Shown in pieces: positions 48,356 through 57,528 of a stretch of DNA of 64,000 nt; positions within the stretch are counted from its first letter, which is position 1, and the number at the start of each line of letters is the position of its first letter. The position numbers and the translations under genes were made by a program. This stretch comes from Candidatus Lachnoclostridium avicola (GTDB lineage Bacteria; Bacillota; Clostridia; Lachnospirales; Lachnospiraceae). The stretch covers positions 79,445-143,444 of the forward strand of contig DXFM01000027.1 of the NCBI GenBank assembly GCA_019114465.1. The letters run 5' to 3'. The notes beneath the pieces were generated by a model. That model had not been told where the DNA came from and made no database searches. It saw only the letters and a program-made list of their open reading frames with translations.

Positions 48356-48384
48356 TTGCAATCTGGCCGGTATGGTGCTATACT
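48356..48384 (+). promoter_or_regulatory. Probable typA promoter
   Basis: TTGCAA - 17 nt - TATACT. Confidence 0.6.
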
Positions 48385-48415
48385 TACCAATCGGTAAGAA
48401 AATGAAACGAGACAG

Positions 48416-48451
48416 ACTAAGGACCGCCGGGTGCGGATCCTTAGTTTTTTT
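48416..48451 (+). terminator. Leader terminator/attenuator 20 nt upstream of typA
   Basis: ACTAAGGACCGC-cgggt-GCGG(a)TCCTTAGT followed by seven T's. Confidence 0.8.
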
Positions 48452-48471
48452 GAGAGGAAGAAGAACAAGGT

Positions 48472-50310
48472 ATGAGAATCAAGAGAGAAGACGTGAGGAA
48501 TATTGCGATCATCGCCCATGTGGATCACGGCAAGACCACCCTTGTGGACTGCCTGCTCCGTCAGAGCGGCGTGTTCCGCGCCAACCAGGAAGTGGTGGAG
48601 CGGGTGATGGATTCCAACGAGATTGAGAGAGAGAGAGGCATTACCATTCTCTCCAAAAACACGGCGGTGGAATACAAGGGAACGAAGATCAACATCGTGG
48701 ACACCCCCGGACACGCGGATTTCGGCGGCGAGGTGGAGCGGGTGCTCAAGATGGTAAACGGCGTGATCCTGGTGGTGGACGCCTATGAGGGTCCCATGCC
48801 TCAGACCAAGTTCGTGCTGCGCAAGGCTCTGGAGCTGGATCTGCCGGTAATCGTCTGCTTGAATAAGATCGACCGCCCGGAGGCCCGCCCCGAGGAAGTG
48901 GTGGACGAGGTTCTGGAGCTGTTTATGGATCTGGACGCTTCCGAGGAGCAGCTGGACTGCCCCTTCCTCTACGCGTCGGCAAAGGGCGGCTTCGCGAAGA
49001 AAAATCTGGACGACCCGGATGTGGATATGTCTCCCCTCTTTGAGACCATCATCGACTATATCCCCGCCCCCGAGGGAGATCCGGACGCCCACACCCAGGT
49101 GCTGATCAGCACCATCGACTACAACGAGTACGTGGGCCGTATCGGCATCGGCAAGGTGGAGAACGGTTCCATCCGGGTGAACCAGGAGTGCGTGCTGGTA
49201 AACCACCACGATCCGGACAAGTTCAAAAAGATCAAGATCGGCAAGCTCTACGAGTTTGACGGCTTAAACCGTGTGGAAGTGCCCCAGGCAGAGTTTGGCT
49301 CCATCGTGGCCATCTCCGGCATCGCGGACATTCACATCGGCGATACGGTCTGCTCCCCGGAGAATCCGGAGGCTATTCCCTTCCAGAAGATCTCCGAGCC
49401 CACCATTTCCATGGACTTTATGGTCAATGACAGCCCTCTGGCGGGCCAGGAAGGAAAATACATCACCTCCCGCCATTTGAGAGACCGGCTGTTCCGGGAG
49501 CTGAACACCGACGTCAGCCTCCGGGTGGAGGAGAAGAGCCCGGACTGCTTTAAGGTGTCTGGAAGAGGAGAGCTGCACCTGTCCGTGCTCATCGAGAATA
49601 TGCGCCGGGAGGGATATGAGTTCGCCGTCAGCAAGGCGGAGGTGCTCTACAAGTACAACGAGAGAAATCAGAAGCTGGAGCCCATGGAGCTGGCTTACGT
49701 GGACGTGCCGGATGAGTTTACCGGCATTGTGATCCAGAAGCTCACCAGCAGAAAGGGAGAGCTTCAGGGCATGAGCCCGTCCTCCGGCGGCTACACCCGT
49801 CTGGAATTTTCCATCCCCTCCAGAGGCCTGATCGGCTACCGGGGAGAGTTCATGACGGACACGAAGGGCAACGGCATTTTGAACACCAGCTTTGAGGGCT
49901 ACGGCCCCTACAAGGGCGATCTGTCCTACCGTCCCACCGGCTCCCTGATCGCCTACGAGGCGGGCGAGTCCATTACCTACGGACTGTTCAACGCCCAGGA
50001 GAGAGGAACCCTGTTTATCGGACCGGGAGTGAAAGTGTACTCCGGCATGGTCATCGGTTCCTGCCCGAAGGCGGAGGATATTGAATTAAACGTGTGTAAG
50101 ACGAAGAAACTGACCAACACCCGTTCCTCCAGCGCCGACGAGGCTCTGAAGCTGACGCCGCCGAAGGAGATGAGTCTGGAGCAGTGTCTGGACTTCATCG
50201 ACACGGACGAGCTTCTGGAAGTGACCCCCAAGAGCCTGCGGATCCGCAAGAAGATTCTGGATCCCACCATGCGCAAGCGGGCGATGATGAACCGGAAGTC
50301 CCAGCAGTAA
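48472..50310 (+). CDS. typA: Ribosome-associated translational GTPase TypA/BipA
   Basis: [34 protein letters not shown]-terminal BipA domain. Confidence 0.97.
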   Translation: MRIKREDVRNIAIIAHVDHGKTTLVDCLLRQSGVFRANQEVVERVMDSNEIERERGITILSKNTAVEYKGTKINIVDTPGHADFGGEVERVLKMVNGVILVVDAYEGPMPQTKFVLRKALELDLPVIVCLNKIDRPEARPEEVVDEVLELFMDLDASEEQLDCPFLYASAKGGFAKKNLDDPDVDMSPLFETIIDYIPAPEGDPDAHTQVLISTIDYNEYVGRIGIGKVENGSIRVNQECVLVNHHDPDKFKKIKIGKLYEFDGLNRVEVPQAEFGSIVAISGIADIHIGDTVCSPENPEAIPFQKISEPTISMDFMVNDSPLAGQEGKYITSRHLRDRLFRELNTDVSLRVEEKSPDCFKVSGRGELHLSVLIENMRREGYEFAVSKAEVLYKYNERNQKLEPMELAYVDVPDEFTGIVIQKLTSRKGELQGMSPSSGGYTRLEFSIPSRGLIGYRGEFMTDTKGNGILNTSFEGYGPYKGDLSYRPTGSLIAYEAGESITYGLFNAQERGTLFIGPGVKVYSGMVIGSCPKAEDIELNVCKTKKLTNTRSSSADEALKLTPPKEMSLEQCLDFIDTDELLEVTPKSLRIRKKILDPTMRKRAMMNRKSQQ

Positions 50311-50384
50311 GGACCAGGTCCAAAAGACCGGTCCCTGCCAGGGAAAAGATTGGCTTTGACAGAGCAGGGGATTCCGTGCTATAG

Positions 50385-50732
50385 TACTGAATAAAGAGAA
50401 ATAAAAAAACCGATGAAGGAGGAGAGTACCTCTGTATCCGAAAGCACAGAGAGCGGCCCGGGAGCTGAGAGGGCGGCGTGACGGAACAGGGAGAATGGGC
50501 TCCTGAGGGCGAACCGAAATCCCGGAAGAGAGGCCAGGGGATCCACTGATCCCGGCGGCATTTCCGGAGAGTAGGGGAGACGCAGACTACAGTCCGGCGT
50601 TACAGGGACTGCGCGCCAAGTACCGGCGCGGCTTGAGAGCGTCTGAACAGGCGAAATCAGGTGGCACCGCAGGGAATGAGACCCTCTGTCCTGATATGAA
50701 TTTGCGTATCGGGACAGAGGGCTTTTTATTTA
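50385..50732 (+). ncRNA. T-box leader (tRNA-Trp)
   Basis: Specifier context GAA-TGG-GCTCCTGAG; T-box AGGTGGCACCGC (50659-50670); terminator CCCTCTGTCC...GGGACAGAGGGCTTTTTATTT. Confidence 0.9.
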
Positions 50733-50874
50733 CTGTGAAAGCCCGGCAGGCTGGATTGGGAATACAGATGGGATCGCATGAGCGCGCAGCGCGGAGCGAT
50801 CCTGAGGCTTTCATGGCTCGCGGTGTCCCCGTCAGCGGACGCGGCCTTTGATCAATTACAGGAGGAACAAAGAA

Positions 50875-51966
50875 ATGGGAAAAATAATTTTGACGGGAGA
50901 CCGCCCCACCGGCCGTCTCCATGTGGGCCACTATGTGGGCTCTCTGAGAAGAAGAGTGGAGCTGCAGAACTCCGGGGAGTACGAGAAGATCTTTATCATG
51001 ATCGCCGACGCCCAGGCGCTGACGGATAACATTGAGAATCCGGAGAAGGTGCGCCAGAACATTCTGGAGGTGGCTCTGGACTACTTGTCCTGCGGACTGG
51101 ATCCGTCCAAAACCACGATTCTCATCCAGTCCCAGATCCCGGAGCTTTACGAGCTCACCGCCTACTACATGGATCTGGTGACCGTGTCCCGGCTGCAGAG
51201 AAACCCCACAGTGAAGAGCGAGATCCAGATGAGAAACTTCGAGGCCAGCATTCCCGTGGGCTTCTTCACCTACCCCATCAGCCAGGCGGCGGATATCACC
51301 GCCTTCAAGGCCACCACGGTTCCCGTGGGCGTGGACCAGCTGCCCATGATCGAGCAGACGAAGGAGATCGTCCACAAATTCAATTCCGTGTACGCGGAGG
51401 TGCTGGTGGATCCCGACGCCCTGCTGCCGGAGAACCAGGCCTGCATGCGTCTTCCCGGCATCGACGGAAAGGCGAAGATGAGCAAGTCCCTGGGCAACTG
51501 CATCTATCTGTCCGACACGCCGGATGAGGTGAGAAAGAAGATCATGAGCATGTACACCGATCCCACCCACATCCAGGTGAGCGACCCGGGACACATCGAG
51601 GGAAATACGGTGTTCACCTATCTGGACGCCTTCTGCCGTCCCGAGCATTTTGAGCGGTATCTGCCGGATTACGCCAACTTAGACGAGCTGAAAGCCCACT
51701 ACCAGAGAGGCGGCCTGGGAGACGTGAAGGTAAAACGGTTCCTGAACAGCGTGCTGGAGGAAACTCTGGAGCCGATCCGCGCCAGAAGAAGAGAATTCGA
51801 GAAGGACATCCCCGAGGTATATCAGATCTTAAAGAGGGGAAGCGAGGCTGCCGAGGAGGTGGCTGCCCAGACCCTGTCTGAGGTGAAGGACGCCATGAAG
51901 ATCAACTACTTCAGCGATGAGGAGCTGATCCGGTCCCAGTCTGAGAAGTACAGCAGAAGCGAGTAA
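50875..51966 (+). CDS. trpS: Tryptophanyl-tRNA synthetase
   Basis: [31 protein letters not shown]. Confidence 0.96.
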   Translation: MGKIILTGDRPTGRLHVGHYVGSLRRRVELQNSGEYEKIFIMIADAQALTDNIENPEKVRQNILEVALDYLSCGLDPSKTTILIQSQIPELYELTAYYMDLVTVSRLQRNPTVKSEIQMRNFEASIPVGFFTYPISQAADITAFKATTVPVGVDQLPMIEQTKEIVHKFNSVYAEVLVDPDALLPENQACMRLPGIDGKAKMSKSLGNCIYLSDTPDEVRKKIMSMYTDPTHIQVSDPGHIEGNTVFTYLDAFCRPEHFERYLPDYANLDELKAHYQRGGLGDVKVKRFLNSVLEETLEPIRARRREFEKDIPEVYQILKRGSEAAEEVAAQTLSEVKDAMKINYFSDEELIRSQSEKYSRSE

Positions 51967-52044
51967 ACGGAACCGGCGGATGGTTCCCGGAAACCGGGCG
52001 CAGGTCTCCTGGCCTGTGCCGGACGAAGAAATATGAGGTGGAAG

Positions 52045-52359
52045 ATGAGCGAAAAGAAGGAAAAGAAATGCTGCGGCTGCGGCAGGCATAAACACCGCAG
52101 CGAGGAAGAAGAGAAGGCTCTCCTTAACCGGCTGAACCGCATCGAGGGCCAGATCCGCGGAATCAAAAATATGGTGGAGGACGAGCGCTACTGTATTGAT
52201 ATCCTGAATCAGGTATCCGCCGTCCAGGCAGCCCTCAACAGCTTCAACCGGATCCTGCTGACCGACCACATCCACACCTGCGTGGTGGAGCGGGTGGAAA
52301 AAGGAGATACGGAAGTGATCGACGAGCTGTGCCGGGCAATCCAGAAGCTGATGAAATAG
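52045..52359 (+). CDS. CsoR/FrmR-family metal-sensing repressor
   Basis: LLNRLNRIEGQIRGIKNMVEDERYCIDILNQVSAVQAAL...DHIHTCV. Confidence 0.92.
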   Translation: MSEKKEKKCCGCGRHKHRSEEEEKALLNRLNRIEGQIRGIKNMVEDERYCIDILNQVSAVQAALNSFNRILLTDHIHTCVVERVEKGDTEVIDELCRAIQKLMK

Positions 52360-52498
52360 GAAGAGATGGCCTGGGCGGAGTTTTCCGCCCCGGCTTCGCC
52401 TATAATTGTGTATAATTGTGCGAATTTTTTCTTCAACAAAAAATATTACAAAAAAGAGTTGACTTTTTCCCCTGTTTGTTATATACTACCAGAGGTAT

Positions 52499-52572
52499 CG
52501 AGGCGTGGCTCAGCTTGGTAGAGCGCTGCGTTCGGGACGCAGAGGTCGCAAGTTCAAATCTTGTCGCCTCGA
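52499..52572 (+). tRNA. tRNA-Pro (CGG)
   Basis: Cloverleaf: acceptor CGAGGCG/CGCCTCG, anticodon loop TTCGGGA, T-loop TTCAAAT. Confidence 0.95.
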
Positions 52573-52579
52573 TGATACC

Positions 52580-52651
52580 GGCCTATTGGTCAAGCGGTCA
52601 AGACGCCGCCCTCTCACGGCGGAAACCCGGGTTCGATTCCCGGATAGGTCA
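52580..52651 (+). tRNA. tRNA-Glu (CTC)
   Basis: Anticodon loop CTCTCAC in CCGCC/GGCGG stem; T-loop GTTCGATTC. Confidence 0.95.
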
Positions 52652-52690
52652 TGAAATGCTTTGGAAGGTTCCAAGGCATTTTTTAAGCAG

Positions 52691-52763
52691 GCTACTGTGG
52701 CTCAGTTGGTAGAGCAGCTGATTCGTAATCAGCAGGTCAGGGGTTCGAGTCCCCTCAGTAGCT
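52691..52763 (+). tRNA. tRNA-Thr (CGT)
   Basis: Acceptor GCTACTG/CAGTAGC; anticodon loop TTCGTAA. Confidence 0.95.
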
Positions 52764-52794
52764 TTTTTGATGGCGGTAAGCTGTCAAAAATTGT

Positions 52795-52868
52795 CGAGGC
52801 GTGGCTCAGCTTGGTAGAGCGCTGCGTTCGGGACGCAGAGGTCGCAAGTTCAAATCTTGTCGCCTCGA
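52795..52868 (+). tRNA. tRNA-Pro (CGG), identical second copy
   Basis: Same sequence as 52499-52572. Confidence 0.95.
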
Positions 52869-52874
52869 TGATCC

Positions 52875-52946
52875 GGCCTATTGGTCAAGCGGTCAAGACG
52901 CCGCCCTCTCACGGCGGAAACCCGGGTTCGATTCCCGGATAGGTCA
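52875..52946 (+). tRNA. tRNA-Glu (CTC), identical second copy
   Basis: Same sequence as 52580-52651. Confidence 0.95.
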
Positions 52947-52961
52947 TATTATAGTGAGGGA

Positions 52962-52996
52962 AAGGCACTGTCTGGTGAGGACAGTGCCTTTTTTGC
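52962..52996 (+). terminator. Terminator of the tRNA cluster
   Basis: AAAGGCACTGTC-tggtga-GGACAGTGCCTTTTTT. Confidence 0.85.
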
Positions 52997-53055
52997 GTCT
53001 GGAAATCAAACTGAAGACTGTGGATCAGATGTTAACAGAAATATCATTCGTAAGC

Positions 53056-54567
53056 TTAATATTGCTGTGCCAGATAAGGCTCGTTGTATAGAATATTATG
53101 AATGTTTTGAGGAATGCCAAAACCAATTTGATTGGTTCTCTCTGCTTCGGGAATATGCAGATTATGAGGATAGGAGGCTGAATGAATTATTAATCCTTTT
53201 ATTAACAGAGGATCAAATTTTTCGTCGAGCTCTTGGAAGAGGCCTGTAGCCAAAGATGCAACTCTGGGAGTCGAAAAGCTTGTGCTCACATTTTCAATAG
53301 TTGTTCCATTGGTGAAAAATGATTTAACCCCAGATATTACCAATTTTCCGTGGTCATCTATTCCTGCATTCCCGCCATAGTGTGTTACTTCTGGTTTTAT
53401 GATAAATTCCGGGCCGGGACCAACTCTTGTAAATGGGGATGGATTATCGATGTCAGCAAAATCAAAGGTTCTTTTTTTATGTGCCATCGAGCCAACTACT
53501 AAGGAGAGAACTGAGTCAGCCCCTTCGTGGATACGGCCTTTTGAAAGATGCATTGTGAAGTTTTTGCAATTACCAGCGGATTTGCAAATTAAAATGTTAT
53601 ATTGTTCTTGCAGTGCATCTAAAGCTACTGCAAAATCAGAAAATTTACTGTTATTGACTTCTCGAGTAATGCTAACAGAAAGGTTCCAAACTTTTATTTT
53701 TTCGTGATTTGCCTTAATTGCTTCCTGGATATTTGCAATTAAATCATCTTCATCCAAGAACTCCTTCGCAGGATCGGGGAAGATAGTCGCATCAAACAGT
53801 TTTAGCCCATTGTGGCCAATCCACTCCTTTTCCTCTAAAATATCTCCATAAAGTGCTGCTCCTGCTACAAAAGTGCCATGTGTTGACGAAATAACATTTT
53901 CCGGATAGACAGTCCATCGTTTGCCATCTATCCAAGGCTGAAGCTGGGGAATGCTGGCAATGCCATTATCAAGAATCCCTAAAGTCTCATACCGTCGTCC
54001 GTTTACAGGGTATATCGGAGAAACATCACTATTGTGATCTATAAAATCCAAAGATAATGTATACTGCGGCATGGGCTCAATAGAAAAAATCATCTCAAAA
54101 GAGGGGTCATTTGTTAGAGTATCAATTGTTATCTTTGGTAACTGCTTAATTTTATAGACAGGGACTTGACTTGTATAGAGAGTTTTTTGATAGGAAATAC
54201 CATTTTTAGTTAGACATTTTTCAAACAGTCTTTGCATTGCAATATTTGTTTCATAATTCTGAAAGTCAATTAACTTGATTTTATATGCCTTATCTTCTTT
54301 GTCCCATTGGACGATGGGGTCAAATGGTTTGAATGTTGCATCTTCACACATTTTTGCAACAAAAACGAATGGAATAGGAGATGATACCCGCTGCTCATAT
54401 ATGGAAGAAAATGAATGAAATGCATCCAACAATTGGGCAGAGCGGTCGATCAAGTCCTGACCAGTAAGTAACCACCTGGGAGGTTCCCGGTTGCGATTTC
54501 CCTCAACACGGAGTTCATCAATTTCCCGCGGTGCAAAGAATTTGATCGGTAGTCTTTCGTTATCCAT
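53056..54567 (-). CDS. S8 subtilisin-like serine protease (IetS-like)
   Basis: D: LGILDNGIA; H: STHGTFVAGAALYGD; N: CKSAGNCKNF; S: STSFSTPRVASLATGL. Confidence 0.88.
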   Translation of the reverse strand: MDNERLPIKFFAPREIDELRVEGNRNREPPRWLLTGQDLIDRSAQLLDAFHSFSSIYEQRVSSPIPFVFVAKMCEDATFKPFDPIVQWDKEDKAYKIKLIDFQNYETNIAMQRLFEKCLTKNGISYQKTLYTSQVPVYKIKQLPKITIDTLTNDPSFEMIFSIEPMPQYTLSLDFIDHNSDVSPIYPVNGRRYETLGILDNGIASIPQLQPWIDGKRWTVYPENVISSTHGTFVAGAALYGDILEEKEWIGHNGLKLFDATIFPDPAKEFLDEDDLIANIQEAIKANHEKIKVWNLSVSITREVNNSKFSDFAVALDALQEQYNILICKSAGNCKNFTMHLSKGRIHEGADSVLSLVVGSMAHKKRTFDFADIDNPSPFTRVGPGPEFIIKPEVTHYGGNAGIDDHGKLVISGVKSFFTNGTTIENVSTSFSTPRVASLATGLFQELDEKFDPLLIKGLIIHSASYPHNLHIPEAERTNQIGFGIPQNIHNILYNEPYLAQQY

Positions 54568-54570
54568 ATC

Positions 54571-55686
54571 TTATAACTCCTTTCGCTCTAATGATTTAGA
54601 AATGGATTGAATTTTGCGAAGTGGAATCCCAAGGCTTTCGTTTGCTTCTTTATGGGTAACCCCATGATTAAGTAAAAATGCAATAAAATCGTTTTCACAT
54701 TCTACGGCATGTTTCTCATAGAGATAGATTGATTTTAAAACGTCGCAGTTGGTTAAAATTTCGCGGCCAGACAGAACAACAGTTTTCAATGCATTGAGGA
54801 TAATAGTTCTTATATCAGAATAGCTGAGCCCAACAAATGCACTAATGATTCGTTCAAGTTTTTTTTCGCTAGAAATAAAATCGGTAGATTTATTAGCAAG
54901 AAGGATATTCAAATAGTGTGCTATTTCATCTTTTTGAGGCTTTTCCAAAGCTACTATGGTTGAAAATCTCCTCCAAATAGCAGGATCTAGTAGTTCGTGG
55001 TGGTTAGTTGCGGCAATTAAAATGCTGTCGCTATTGAAACCGTCAATATTTTGAAGCAGGCTATTTACCACTCGTTTAAGTTCCCCAAGTTCATTTTTGT
55101 CATCACGCAGTTTTGCAATTACGTCAAACTCATCTAAGAACAAAATACATTCTCTTTTAGATGCATAATCAAAGATTTTTCTTATATTTTTAGCGGTGCT
55201 CCCCAACAGAGATGAAATTAAACCATCTAATCGTGCGGTTACCAGGGGAAGTCCCGTAATACTGGAAATATACTGCGCAACGGTTGTTTTTCCGCATCCC
55301 GGAGGACCGTAAAGAAGTAAGGTGTTTGAAATGTCTAATCCAGATTGAAGCAGTAAATCTCTATGCGTATAGCTGTCAATAAAGTTATGGATGGAGGCAC
55401 GGGAATACTGATCCAACACAACAAAATCGGGACTAACTTGCGGCATTGTAATCTCGACAATATCCATCCTGCTTTCGGAATCAACAGGTTTTGTCGAGAA
55501 GCTATCTAAGGAAGTCAAAGTGCCTCTTCTTTTGTTAAGTGTTGTGCGTATTTTTTTTGCTAGTGAAATTTCTCCCTGCTGCTCTAAATTATTAGCCAAG
55601 ACTTCGGCATAGTTAATTACTTTTTCCTTATCATTAACTAGGCCGCCCTCAATAATCTTTACAATTTCCGTATACATGATGACCAC
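54571..55686 (-). CDS. AAA ATPase (IetA-like partner of the subtilase)
   Basis: LLYGPPGCGKTTVAQYI Walker A; CILFLDEFDVIA Walker B; 3 nt upstream of the protease. Confidence 0.9.
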   Translation of the reverse strand: MVIMYTEIVKIIEGGLVNDKEKVINYAEVLANNLEQQGEISLAKKIRTTLNKRRGTLTSLDSFSTKPVDSESRMDIVEITMPQVSPDFVVLDQYSRASIHNFIDSYTHRDLLLQSGLDISNTLLLYGPPGCGKTTVAQYISSITGLPLVTARLDGLISSLLGSTAKNIRKIFDYASKRECILFLDEFDVIAKLRDDKNELGELKRVVNSLLQNIDGFNSDSILIAATNHHELLDPAIWRRFSTIVALEKPQKDEIAHYLNILLANKSTDFISSEKKLERIISAFVGLSYSDIRTIILNALKTVVLSGREILTNCDVLKSIYLYEKHAVECENDFIAFLLNHGVTHKEANESLGIPLRKIQSISKSLERKEL

Positions 55687-55704
55687 CTCGCGTATTTGTG
55701 GTAA

Positions 55705-55733
55705 AGAATATCACATTGTGTTATTAAAGTCAA
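55705..55733 (-). promoter_or_regulatory. Promoter for the AAA/subtilase pair
   Basis: Minus strand TTGACT - 17 nt - TATTCT. Confidence 0.5.
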
Positions 55734-55923
55734 TAATTTTGTTTTCAAAATTAAAAATATGTTATTATAACTCAATATTTTGTTGTTGATTTGCTAAAAC
55801 CAAAATGAAGTCAAACTTTGAATTGCTAAAATTTCAGAAAATTCCCCTATATGACAGATATTTCATTTATGATGGACTCATACAAAAGAGAAATACTATC
55901 AGTGAAAAAGGAGGCAGTCATCA

Positions 55924-56526
55924 ATGAAATCAACGATGTACGGATATGTGAGAGTATCTTCCAAGGATCAGTGCGAGGATCGGCAGATTCTGGCACTGCG
56001 GGAATTTCAGGTCCCGGAGAGGAATATTTTCATGGACAAACTGAGCGGAAAGGACTTTAACCGCCCCCAATATCGGAGAATGATCCGGAGGATAAGAGAG
56101 GGGGACGTGCTGGTGATCAAGTCCATAGACCGGCTGGGTCGAAATTACGAGGAGATTCTGGAGCAGTGGCGGATGATCACCAAGGAGAAGAAAGCGGATG
56201 TGGTGGTCCTGGATATGCCATTGCTGGACACGAGAAAGTCCGGAAAAAACCTGATGGGAGTGTTTGTGGCAGATCTGGTGCTTCAGATCCTGTCCTATGT
56301 GGCCCAGACGGAGCGGGAGAACATCCGGCAGAGACAGAAAGAGGGCATCGCCGCGGCCAGACAGAGAGGCGTGAAATTCGGACGGCCGAGGAAACGGATT
56401 CCGGAAGAATTTGCGCCTTTAAAGGACGCCTGGATGGGAAAACAGCTCTCCTCCAGAGAGGCTGCCAGGCAGCTGGGAGTGTCCCAGGATACCTTCTTGA
56501 GATGGGCAAAAGAACCAATTTCTTAA
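55924..56526 (+). CDS. Serine recombinase (resolvase/invertase family)
   Basis: YGYVRVSSKDQCEDRQ (catalytic Ser), IKSIDRLGRNYEEI, C-terminal HTH SSREAARQLGVSQDTFLRW. Confidence 0.93.
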   Translation: MKSTMYGYVRVSSKDQCEDRQILALREFQVPERNIFMDKLSGKDFNRPQYRRMIRRIREGDVLVIKSIDRLGRNYEEILEQWRMITKEKKADVVVLDMPLLDTRKSGKNLMGVFVADLVLQILSYVAQTERENIRQRQKEGIAAARQRGVKFGRPRKRIPEEFAPLKDAWMGKQLSSREAARQLGVSQDTFLRWAKEPIS

Positions 56527-56556
56527 GATTGCCTTAAAAAAAATACAAGGAAAAAC

Positions 56557-56740
56557 GTAGACTTTTTCCCGCAAAAGAGATATAATACAGTGCAAATTGA
56601 AGGGGACTTTAAAGCAGAATAAATATTAGACAACTTACATAACAACTCATCATTATATTACTAATCGTAACACAAATCCCAATATTGTCTAACAACTACA
56701 ACTGAACGGAAAAGTCTACCTTTGAAAGGAAAAGTCTACC
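56557..56740. repeat. Inverted/direct repeat set around a promoter: GTAGACTTTTTCC / GGAAAAGTCTACC x2
   Basis: 56557-56569 (GTAGACTTTTTCC), 56708-56720 and 56728-56740 (GGAAAAGTCTACC, 20-nt period, inverted relative to the first). Confidence 0.8.
56558..56586 (+). promoter_or_regulatory. Putative EPS-operon promoter with its -35 inside the left repeat
   Basis: TAGACT - 17 nt - TATAAT. Confidence 0.55.
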
Positions 56741-56788
56741 TTATCATTCACTGCCAAAAACGAGATTACAGACGGAGCTGAGGACGGT

Positions 56789-57523
56789 ATGATTTCTGGA
56801 ATAATTGATGTCCATGCCCATATTCTTCCGGGGGTGGACGATGGGGCGAAAACTATGGATGAAACCCGAAGGATGCTGCAGCTGGCCTACGACCAGGGAG
56901 TCCGGGGAATCATCGCCACTCCCCACTATCTTTTCGGGGCGGATTCCCAGTCTGCGGAAGAGCTTCGAGAGGTGCTGGCCCAGGTGCAGAGAGAGGCCTG
57001 GTCCATTGATCCGGAGTTTCAGATCTACTGCGGCAACGAAGTTCTGTATTTCGACGGCATGGCTGAAGATCTGAAAGAGGGGAAGATCCTGACACTGGGA
57101 GACAGCCGGTACGTCCTGACGGAGTTTTATGATAATGTTTCTTTTCATGAGATCTATCAGGGAGTGCGGAAGGTGGCCATGGCCGGATACCGGATGGTGA
57201 TCGCCCATGTGGAGAGATATTTCTGTCTGCGGGAGGCGGGAAAGCTGGACAGCCTGATTCAGGCGGGGGCAGTGATTCAGATGAATTATAAAAGCCTGGA
57301 AGGAGGAATGTTCTCCTCAGACAGCCGCTGGTGCCGCAGGCAGGTGCTGGAAGGCCGGGTTCACCTGCTGGGAACAGATATGCACAACACCGGATCCCGG
57401 GCGCCGGAGATTCTGCAGGCAGTAAAATGGCTGCACAGGAAGAAGGGGGAGGCCGAGGCTTCCGCCATTCTCAGAGATAACGCCGAGACCATTCTGGCGG
57501 ATAAAATACTAGAACTGGAGTAG
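56789..57523 (+). CDS. CpsB/CapC (YwqE)-type PHP-family tyrosine phosphatase
   Basis: IDVHAHILPGVDDGAKTMDETRRML; GTDMHNTGSRAP. Confidence 0.92.
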   Translation: MISGIIDVHAHILPGVDDGAKTMDETRRMLQLAYDQGVRGIIATPHYLFGADSQSAEELREVLAQVQREAWSIDPEFQIYCGNEVLYFDGMAEDLKEGKILTLGDSRYVLTEFYDNVSFHEIYQGVRKVAMAGYRMVIAHVERYFCLREAGKLDSLIQAGAVIQMNYKSLEGGMFSSDSRWCRRQVLEGRVHLLGTDMHNTGSRAPEILQAVKWLHRKKGEAEASAILRDNAETILADKILELE

Positions 57524-57528
57524 AAAAC

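Noticed and set aside
48372-48626. ORF overlapping the typA leader (MVLYLPIGKKMKRDRL...) as a leader peptide
   Set aside because: Weak SD, runs far into typA out of frame and has low-complexity content; the leader hairpin itself is kept as the signal.
52416-53249. Several ORFs over the tRNA cluster (e.g. 52416-52712, 52661-52942, 52801-53091)
   Set aside because: They are translations of tRNA genes and spacers.
53399-53707. Plus-strand 102-aa ORF inside the subtilase
   Set aside because: Antisense to a protease with intact catalytic motifs.
52946-56530. tRNA-Glu-integrated genomic island with att duplication
   Set aside because: I looked for a copy of the tRNA-Glu 3' end downstream of the defence pair and did not see one; adjacency alone is not enough to call an integration site.
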